DNA of 6,943 bases, from positions 1-6,943 of the forward strand of contig CAJULZ010000130.1 in the NCBI GenBank assembly GCA_910587205.1, given 5' to 3'. The notes beneath the pieces were generated by a model. That model did no database searches and was not told the DNA's origin. It saw only the letters and a list, made by a program, of their open reading frames with translations. The DNA comes from an uncultured Oscillospiraceae bacterium. Its GTDB lineage: Bacteria; Bacillota; Clostridia; Oscillospirales; Oscillospiraceae. Within the stretch, counting starts at the first letter, position 1; every line of letters begins with the position of its first letter. A program made the position numbers and the translations under genes. This document shows, in pieces, positions 1 through 4,968 of this stretch.

Positions 1-121
1 TCTGCCTCGCCTGTATCCTCCTTTGGCTACTTTGATGGTTTTAAAGCAGACTCTAAGGCTTGTTTGAAAATTGTCAACACGCCCAAACGGAGGCTCTTTT
101 TAGGAAGCGGCTTATCAACTG
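1..121. other. Left-edge intergenic stretch
   Basis: This non-coding stretch lies downstream of the GH3 gene stop codon. No clear rho-independent terminator for the GH3 gene is visible: the nearest inverted repeat has only about four pairs. The stretch is more AT-rich than the flanking gene. On the minus strand it carries a possible promoter (50-77) followed by an AAAGGAGG sequence near position 20, so it probably leads into a minus-strand gene that begins beyond the left edge. Confidence 0.5.
50..77 (-). promoter_or_regulatory. Possible promoter for a gene off the left edge
   Basis: Read on the minus strand, a perfect -35 hexamer TTGACA (72-77) is followed after 16 bp by TAGAGT (50-55), which matches four of six -10 consensus bases. 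About 30 bases further on, at roughly 18-25, there is a strong AAAGGAGG Shine-Dalgarno-like sequence. No start codon follows before the edge, so the gene itself is not visible. The -10 is weak and the assignment is tentative. Confidence 0.35.
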
Positions 122-3100
122 TTAGGCGTTGCCGCTCAACTCGCACACAATTCCTGTTTCAGCGTTGGTGACCTCCATGGTATACACCCCGTCGGCCAGG
201 GTGACGGTGAAATCCCGCGTTCCGGTGAGGGCCAGGGAGCCGTCCTCATTTTCCGTCCAGGCGCCGCTGTCCGTCTCGATGCCGGAATTCTCGATGTTGT
301 AGTCCACCGTGATCGTAAAGGTGCCGTCGGTGAGCAGAGTGGCGTGGCATTTCAGCCATTCGTTTTCCGCTCCCACGCCCGCGCCGTCCAGCTGGGCGAA
401 CACGTCGCCGCCGGGCTGGGCCGCGCTGCCAGCAGTCCCGGTGAGCAGACAGGTGATGCTGGTCTCGGTGTTCAACACCTCCATGGTATACGCGCCGTCC
501 GCCAGGGTGGCGGTAAAGTCCCGCGTCCCGGTGAGGACCAGGGAGCCGTCCTCGTTTTCCGTCCAGGTGCCGCTGTCCGTCTCGATCCCGGCGTTCTCGG
601 CGTTATAGTCCACGGTGATGGTGAAGGTGCCGTCGCTGAGGAGGATAGCGTGGCAGGCCAGCCACTCATTACCCTCGCCGGTGCCGTGGCCGTCCATCTG
701 GAGGAACACATCCCCAGTCTGGGCGGGCGGCTCAGAGGGCGCGGGCGAATCGGTCTGGACAGGCGCCTCAGACTGGGCGGGCACATCCTGGGAGGCATTG
801 GGGTCGGCGGCGGCCACCCCGCCGGAGCGGAAGAAGCAGGCCCAGAAGATCAGCGCCAGCGCGGCGGCAAGTACCACGACGATGCTGATCTTCACGCCAA
901 GGTTCAGCCGTTCCTTGAGCTTCGTCCGCCCCAGGAACACGAACAGCGCGGCGGCGATGACGGCGGTGTCCAGCACCACCAGCAGCACCAGCCAGTAGGG
1001 GGAGGTGTCCGCGGCGGCGGCCACGGCGGCGCTGTTGGCCTGGGTGTAGAGGATGTTGTGGCAGGCCCGGCGCATCTCCTGCTGGGCGGTGTTGGTGCTG
1101 CTGTCCAGGTTCACGCCCATGAGGCACAGCATCATGTCGCCCCCGGCCCGCAGAGCCAGGTTGATGTCCATCCAGCTGGTATTGCCCATGGCGGAGTCGG
1201 TGACCACGGTGCCCTGGAAGCCCCACTCGTCCCGGAGCACGTCGGTGAGCAGGGCCCGGCTGGCCCCCGCCCAAGTGTTGCCCAGGTAGCTGTAGCTGCT
1301 CATCATGGCGGTGGTCCTGCCCTCCTTCACCACCACCTCAAAGGCTTTCAGGTACAGCTCCCGCATGGCCTGCTCGTTGGACCACACGGAAATGGACAGG
1401 CGGTTGCTCTCCTGGTCGTTAAGGGCGAAGTGCTTCACGTAGGCGTACACGCCCTGGCTGGCGTAGCCCCGGACCATGGCCGCGCCAAGCTTGCCGGACA
1501 GCAGGGCGTCCTCGGAGTAGTACTCAAAGTTCCGCCCGGAATAGGGGGTGCGGTGGATATTCACGGCGGGGGCGTACAGGCCCACCACGTGGTTGGCGGT
1601 GGCCTCCGCGCCAAAGGCGTGGCCGAAGTCTTCCAAAAGCTCCTGGTTCCAGGATGCGCCGATGAGAGCCTCACTGGGATAGGCCATGCCCTTCAGGTCG
1701 CTGACCAGGCTGTTGATGCCCGCGGGGCCGTCCAGGTCGTTGGTGGCGGGCTTACCCACGCTGGCCACCTCCGGGGTGGACCAGCCGCCGTTGGAGATCA
1801 TGTTGGTCATGTCCTCCACACTGAGCTGCTCCAGCAGCTTCTCCCACTTGGGGTCGTCATAGTCAAGCCCCGCCATGTCCTCCAGGGTGAGGCCGTTGTT
1901 GGCAATGGTGATGGCCGGGGCGCTGGGGTCGCTCTCATACACGGCGGAAGCGGTGAGGGCGGACACGGTGGCGTCGGAGGCCGCCTTGCCGTCCTCCCGG
2001 GCCTTGGGGGTGGTGCCCTCCCAGTCGGCGCGGGAGACGTACTGGGTGATCTGTCCAGCAGATACGTTCCCAAAGCGGTTGACGGCGGCGGTGAGGTCGG
2101 TGCTCCGGGGGTTCCCCTCGCCGTAGGTGACGGTCTGCTCCACCACATATTCCCGGCTGTCGATGACCTCGTGGGCGTTGGCCATCAGCTTGATCTGATA
2201 GGTTCCGGCTTCCAGCACGTAGCACCCCGCGCCCTTCTCGTCGTAGGAGGCCATGTCGTCCACCGCGAAGGTGAGGGTGAGGGTCTCGCTGTCCCCCGGC
2301 TGGAGCAGCCCGGTCTTGCCGAAGGCGGCCAGCACCACGTGGGCCTTCTCAATGCCGCCCACGGTGTAGGGGGCGGTGAAGTAGACCTGGGCCACGTCCT
2401 TGCCCGCCGCGCCCCCGGTGTTGGTGACCTTCACCTTCATGGTGACGAGCCCCTTGTCCACGGAGAAGTCCTCGATGGCCTGTTCAAAGCTGGTATAGCT
2501 CAGGCCGTAGCCGAAGGGGTACTGGACGGTTTTTTCGTAGGCGGCCTCGTCGCACGTCCCCGTGGCGTTGTCGATGAAGCGGGTCTCGTAGAAGCGGTAG
2601 CCCACGTAGATGCCCTCCACGTACTCCACGTAGTTGCGCTTGTCCAGGTTGCCGTAAGTAAAATCGCCCGCGTTCCAGTAGGCGGGGGCGGTGGTGTGGT
2701 CGTAGGCATAGGTGTCGGGGAGCCGCCCGGAGGGGTTCACTGTCCCGGCCAGCACCTGGCCCACCGCGTCCATGCCCCGGCTGCCGGGGCCGCCGATCCA
2801 CAAAGCGGCGTCCACGCCGTCCTCTAAGAAGCCCAGCTCCATGGCGTGGGAGGAGTTGATGAGTACGACCACCTTGCCGAAGCCCTGGGCCTTCACCAGC
2901 GCCAGCAGGTTCTCCTCGTCCTGGGTGAGCTCCAGGTAGCTGCGGTTCCCCCCGGCCTGGCTGTAGCCCGCCGCCTCCATATCCATGGGCAGGTCGCCGC
3001 CCTCGCCGCCGATGCGGGAGAACATCACCACCGCCGTGTCGGAGAACGCCTTGGCGTTTGCCAGAAGGTTATCGCTGTACTTGTCTGCGGAAACCTCGGC

Positions 3101-3607
3101 GGGGGTGAAGTTGGAGCCGGTAAAGCCCCCCTGGCTCTCCCGTTTCACGCCGGAGTTCTTGTAGAAGTCCACCAGCTCCTGGTTGACCTCCAGCCCGGCA
3201 TTGGTGAGGCCCTGCACCAGATCCACGTTGGAGGAGGTGTCGCTGGCGCCGCTGCCCGTGCCGCCGTACAGGGGGGACACGGTGGCGTAGCCGAACAGGT
3301 TCACCTTGGCGCCGCCCTCCAAGGGCAGGGCGTTGTTCTGGTTCTCCAGCAGGACGATGCCCTCGGCGGCAAGCTCCCGGGCCATGTCCAGGGCGGCCTC
3401 CTTGGCCTGCTCCGGGGTGAGCTGTTCCGCCGTGACGGAGCCGTGGGTCCCCGGCAGGCGGCTATTCAGGTTTGCCGCCATGAAAGCGTTGATGGCGGCA
3501 AACATCTGGATGCACACCACGTTGACGATGAGCGCGACTGCCAGCAGGACGCTGACGATCACGATAGGCAGCCGATTGCCGCCCTTTGCGGATTTCCCGA
3601 TCCCCAT
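122..3607 (-). CDS. Membrane-anchored GH3 glycosidase, reversed domain order, C-terminal repeats
   Basis: Probable beta-glucosidase-type exo-glycosidase of 1161 residues that would remove terminal beta-linked sugars outside the cell; the substrate cannot be read from the sequence. A basic N-terminus and one membrane helix (13-43) precede a GH3 C-terminal-type domain (about 69-306) with the GGEGGD motif, whose Glu202 is the candidate acid/base. Next come PFGYGLSYT (364-372), a fibronectin-III-like domain (about 384-490) and the GH3 N-terminal-type domain (about 581-836) with DLDGPAGI (624-631), GRNFEYYSED, KHFALND (725-731) and nucleophile Asp804 in VVTDSAMG. This reversed order is known for some Ruminococcus and Butyrivibrio enzymes. 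Two further helices (871-892, 905-926) flank a basic loop, so both the catalytic part and the tail should face outward. A Pro/Ser/Gln linker (931-964) leads to two repeats. The ATG at 3607 is chosen for its AGGAGAGGA site; an upstream ATG at 3646 lacks one. Confidence 0.9.
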   Translation of the reverse strand: MGIGKSAKGGNRLPIVIVSVLLAVALIVNVVCIQMFAAINAFMAANLNSRLPGTHGSVTAEQLTPEQAKEAALDMARELAAEGIVLLENQNNALPLEGGAKVNLFGYATVSPLYGGTGSGASDTSSNVDLVQGLTNAGLEVNQELVDFYKNSGVKRESQGGFTGSNFTPAEVSADKYSDNLLANAKAFSDTAVVMFSRIGGEGGDLPMDMEAAGYSQAGGNRSYLELTQDEENLLALVKAQGFGKVVVLINSSHAMELGFLEDGVDAALWIGGPGSRGMDAVGQVLAGTVNPSGRLPDTYAYDHTTAPAYWNAGDFTYGNLDKRNYVEYVEGIYVGYRFYETRFIDNATGTCDEAAYEKTVQYPFGYGLSYTSFEQAIEDFSVDKGLVTMKVKVTNTGGAAGKDVAQVYFTAPYTVGGIEKAHVVLAAFGKTGLLQPGDSETLTLTFAVDDMASYDEKGAGCYVLEAGTYQIKLMANAHEVIDSREYVVEQTVTYGEGNPRSTDLTAAVNRFGNVSAGQITQYVSRADWEGTTPKAREDGKAASDATVSALTASAVYESDPSAPAITIANNGLTLEDMAGLDYDDPKWEKLLEQLSVEDMTNMISNGGWSTPEVASVGKPATNDLDGPAGINSLVSDLKGMAYPSEALIGASWNQELLEDFGHAFGAEATANHVVGLYAPAVNIHRTPYSGRNFEYYSEDALLSGKLGAAMVRGYASQGVYAYVKHFALNDQESNRLSISVWSNEQAMRELYLKAFEVVVKEGRTTAMMSSYSYLGNTWAGASRALLTDVLRDEWGFQGTVVTDSAMGNTSWMDINLALRAGGDMMLCLMGVNLDSSTNTAQQEMRRACHNILYTQANSAAVAAAADTSPYWLVLLVVLDTAVIAAALFVFLGRTKLKERLNLGVKISIVVVLAAALALIFWACFFRSGGVAAADPNASQDVPAQSEAPVQTDSPAPSEPPAQTGDVFLQMDGHGTGEGNEWLACHAILLSDGTFTITVDYNAENAGIETDSGTWTENEDGSLVLTGTRDFTATLADGAYTMEVLNTETSITCLLTGTAGSAAQPGGDVFAQLDGAGVGAENEWLKCHATLLTDGTFTITVDYNIENSGIETDSGAWTENEDGSLALTGTRDFTVTLADGVYTMEVTNAETGIVCELSGNA
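125..409 (-). repeat. C-terminal repeat domain, copy 2
   Basis: This encodes the last 95 residues of the GH3 protein (about 1067-1161), beginning GDVFAQLDG. It matches copy 1 at 73 of 95 residues by direct comparison. The pattern suggests a small all-beta domain: a conserved NEWL, a DGTFTITVDYN strand, TDSG-W-TENEDGSL and a YTMEV strand. Two cysteines at the same positions in both copies (KCHA and IVCEL here) could form a disulfide outside the cell. I do not recognise the family. Confidence 0.85.
431..715 (-). repeat. C-terminal repeat domain, copy 1
   Basis: This encodes residues about 965-1059 of the GH3 protein, beginning GDVFLQMDG, directly after the Pro/Ser/Gln-rich linker. It lies exactly 306 bases (102 codons) from copy 2, with a short TAGSAAQPG-like spacer between them. 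At DNA level a sampled 60-base stretch (181-240 against 487-546) agrees at 52 positions, so the duplication looks fairly recent or is kept alike by recombination. Confidence 0.85.
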
Positions 3608-3612
3608 TCTGA

Positions 3613-3621
3613 TCCTCTCCT
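3613..3621 (-). promoter_or_regulatory. Ribosome binding site fixing the GH3 start
   Basis: On the minus strand AGGAGAGGA stands five bases before the ATG at 3605-3607. The other in-frame ATG at 3644-3646 has only a weak GAGA upstream and would lie about 12 bases from the predicted transcription start, so the internal ATG is preferred. The same AGGAGAGGA core precedes the divergent regulator gene. Confidence 0.75.
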
Positions 3622-3639
3622 CATGTTGAAATTTTTTGC

Positions 3640-3669
3640 TTGACATCGTTATCTCGCACGAGGTATTGT
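3640..3669 (+). promoter_or_regulatory. Predicted promoter of the TetR-type regulator
   Basis: A perfect TTGACA (3640-3645) is followed after 18 bp by TATTGT (3664-3669), four of six matches to the -10 consensus. Transcription would start near 3676, giving a leader of about 65 bases before the GTG. The -10 overlaps the -10 of the opposing GH3 promoter almost completely, and the 3650-3665 palindrome fills most of the spacer, which suits autoregulation. Confidence 0.5.
3650..3665. promoter_or_regulatory. Candidate operator palindrome
   Basis: This 16-bp near-palindrome reads TATCTCG-CA-CGAGGTA, with seven-base arms and one mismatched pair. It covers the predicted transcription start of the GH3 gene (about 3658) and touches its -10. 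It also lies between the -35 and -10 of the regulator promoter. A dimeric repressor bound here could block both promoters. The likely ligand protein is the adjacent TetR-type regulator; that link is inference from position. Confidence 0.5.
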
Positions 3670-3693
3670 AATAAACACAGTGTTGGTTTTCAA
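3665..3693 (-). promoter_or_regulatory. Predicted promoter of the GH3 gene
   Basis: On the minus strand TTGAAA (3688-3693) is followed by exactly 17 bp and TACAAT (3665-3670); each hexamer matches five of six consensus bases. This is the best promoter in the window. Transcription would begin near 3658, leaving a leader of about 50 bases that contains the AGGAGAGGA ribosome binding site. Confidence 0.7.
3674..3684. promoter_or_regulatory. Second candidate operator palindrome
   Basis: AACAC-A-GTGTT is a perfect 11-bp palindrome within the spacer of the GH3 promoter and close to the predicted start of the regulator transcript. A further 5+5 palindrome, TGGTT-TTC-AACCA (3684-3696), adjoins it and covers the GH3 -35 box. 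Both are short enough to arise by chance in AT-rich DNA, so they are weaker candidates than the one at 3650-3665. Confidence 0.3.
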
Positions 3694-3741
3694 CCATCAA
3701 TACGGGTGATAAACGATGCAAAAACAACAGAAGGAGAGGAA

Positions 3742-4332
3742 GTGTTGGATTTGCACCATTTTTCTGAGAATCCACAAAATGCACAAAAGCAGGAAAACCA
3801 GCGTACCCGGCTTACCAAGCGGCTGCTGCGGGAGAGTCTGCTGGAGCTGCTGAAGGAGAAGCCGGTGGAGCACATCACGGTGAAGGAGCTGTGTGAGCTG
3901 GCGGAGCTGAACCGCTCCACCTTCTACGCCTACTACAACAACGTGCCCGCGCTGTACCAGGAGATGGGCGGCGAGCTGGCCCAGGCGCTCCTGGATCACA
4001 TCCGGGCCATCAACCAGGGGGGCGGCGTGGACACCGCGCCTATGCTGGCCTACATCCGGGACAACCGGGAGCGGTTCCGGCTGCTGGTCTACCGGGACGA
4101 GTACCTCAACGCCAACCAGCCGGTGCAGCGGCAGATCATTGAGGGATACTTTGGCCTCGCCCCGGAGCTGGCCCTGCCCTGCGCCCCGGAGGAGCGGGAA
4201 TATTTCCTCCAGTACCTCTACATGGGGGGCACTGGGATCATCCACCGCTGGGTGCAGAATGAATGCGGCCTGCCGCCGGAGCAGGTGGCGGGGCTCATCG
4301 ACGCCCTCGTCCGGCGGGCCGTGAGCGGGTAG
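3742..4332 (+). CDS. TetR/AcrR-family transcriptional regulator
   Basis: Likely a dimeric DNA-binding repressor of 196 residues, within the usual TetR size. The N-terminal part has the family pattern: RTRLTKRLLRESLLELL (helix 1, about 21-37), then ITVKELCELAELNRSTFYAYY (about 45-65) forming the helix-turn-helix. The C-terminal ligand/dimer domain ends in a YLYMGGTGIIHRW helix typical of the group whose N-termini resemble DhaS-like regulators. The first in-frame ATG is codon 75, beyond the helix-turn-helix, so the start must be non-ATG. AAGGAG (3731-3736) stands five bases before GTG 3742 and eight before TTG 3745; either could be used. The gene diverges from the GH3 gene with overlapping promoters, so it probably controls that gene and itself. 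The effector is unknown; a sugar or glycoside is a guess from context. Confidence 0.88.
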   Translation: MLDLHHFSENPQNAQKQENQRTRLTKRLLRESLLELLKEKPVEHITVKELCELAELNRSTFYAYYNNVPALYQEMGGELAQALLDHIRAINQGGGVDTAPMLAYIRDNRERFRLLVYRDEYLNANQPVQRQIIEGYFGLAPELALPCAPEEREYFLQYLYMGGTGIIHRWVQNECGLPPEQVAGLIDALVRRAVSG

Positions 4333-4526
4333 CGCGAACGCTTGGGGATTATGGACTTACGAATGGAAGGGAGCCTGTGCTGTGCACTTCGGTAATTGAG
4401 GATGACCGGTCGGCGGCGCAGGGTGCGCCCATGGGTAAGCGTTTGATTGGAACGATGCTTCTGGGTGAATGCAAGGCTTGGCTGGAGATAAGCGCGCTGG
4501 GCCGGATGAAGAAGGGAGATGGAAAG
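4333..4526. other. Convergent intergenic stretch with no supported gene
   Basis: Between the regulator stop and the hairpin near 4527 no reading frame has a convincing start, ribosome binding site or recognisable product. The only local structure is a six-pair inverted repeat GGCGCA-GGG-TGCGCC (4415-4429), which lacks a following T run. The regulator gene has no obvious terminator of its own here and may rely on the hairpin at 4527-4557. Confidence 0.5.
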
Positions 4527-4557
4527 CCCGCCGGCAGGAGTATCTCCTGCCGGCGGG
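4527..4557 (-). terminator. Hairpin ending the uronate operon, possibly bidirectional
   Basis: CCCGCCGGCAGGAG and its exact reverse complement form a 14-bp stem around a TAT loop, 20 bases past the cupin stop codon. Read on the minus strand it is followed by a pyrimidine-rich stretch starting CTTTCC, and on the plus strand by TTCCTTT. Neither is a full T run, so termination may be partial or factor-assisted. Its place between converging genes suits a shared terminator. Confidence 0.65.
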
Positions 4558-4577
4558 TTCCTTTGGCGGCGATATAA

Positions 4578-4946
4578 TTATAAGGGGTCCGTTTCGAGCC
4601 GGTTTGGGAGAAAATCTTCCCGCATCGGATGGAAGATGTCCAGCAGAACTCCGGCCTCCAGGCAGGTGCAGCCATGGATGACTTCGTCCGTTTTCAGCAT
4701 GGTATCCCCCGGCCCCACTTCGCTGGTCTCCCCATGGATGGTAAAAGAGAACCGCCCGCTGACCACATAAGTGATCTGGGTGTGGGGGTGGCTGTGAAGC
4801 GCCCCAACGGCCCCTTGCGCAAATTGATTTTCCACGCACATGAGCTGGCCGCCATAGGCCAGTACCCGGCGTACCACGCCCTCCCCCGCGTTTTGCGGCA
4901 GGGTGTCCCGGTGGAACACCCACCGCTGATTCTTCTCTGTGAACAC
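4578..4946 (-). CDS. kdgF: KdgF-like cupin, unsaturated uronate linearisation
   Basis: Small single-domain cupin of 122 residues. KdgF proteins turn the cyclic unsaturated uronates left by pectin or alginate lyases into the linear ketonised form, feeding the 2-keto-3-deoxygluconate route in the cytoplasm. Visible family features are the metal-binding HSHPHTQ stretch (His51, His53, Gln57), where Gln replaces the usual cupin Glu as in KdgF; GRFSFTIHG; GPGD before the second motif; His91; and the C-terminal FHPMREDFLP, which resembles the conserved end of KdgF. The start is GTG with GAGGTG seven bases upstream. It follows the oxidoreductase gene by 22 bp and is the last gene of the operon. Another small-molecule cupin function is possible; the neighbours favour uronate metabolism. 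Confidence 0.75.
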   Translation of the reverse strand: MFTEKNQRWVFHRDTLPQNAGEGVVRRVLAYGGQLMCVENQFAQGAVGALHSHPHTQITYVVSGRFSFTIHGETSEVGPGDTMLKTDEVIHGCTCLEAGVLLDIFHPMREDFLPNRLETDPL

Positions 4947-4968
4947 GGCGATTCACCTCTCAAAACAG

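Noticed and set aside
125..715. The tandem repeat as a CRISPR array or mobile element
   Set aside because: There are only two long in-frame copies within one coding sequence, with a 306-base period. This is a protein domain duplication, with no spacers, inverted ends or transposase.
344..2827. Long plus-strand open frame (827 codons) opposite the GH3 gene
   Set aside because: It is very rich in Gly, His, Val and Ala with no recognisable domain, as expected for the antisense frame of GC-rich coding DNA. The minus-strand frame has clear GH3 motifs throughout.
2846..3643. Plus-strand open frame of 265 codons running up to the divergent promoter region
   Set aside because: It is antisense to the start of the GH3 gene, has no domain signature, and would cross the promoter region into a frame with no support.
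3640..3741. N-terminal extension of the TetR-type regulator from a TTG at 3640
   Set aside because: The extension lies over the predicted promoters and palindromes, has no ribosome binding site, and is not TetR-like. A good Shine-Dalgarno directly before 3742 explains a shorter protein.
3608..3784. N-terminal extension of the GH3 protein upstream of 3607
   Set aside because: The added residues are encoded across the divergent promoters, and most lie upstream of the predicted transcription start. A strong ribosome binding site immediately precedes the ATG at 3607, which also gives a sensible basic N-terminus before the membrane helix.
4263..4577. Small plus-strand open frame in the convergent gap
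   Set aside because: It begins inside the regulator gene in another frame and crosses the hairpin. It has no ribosome binding site and no recognisable product.
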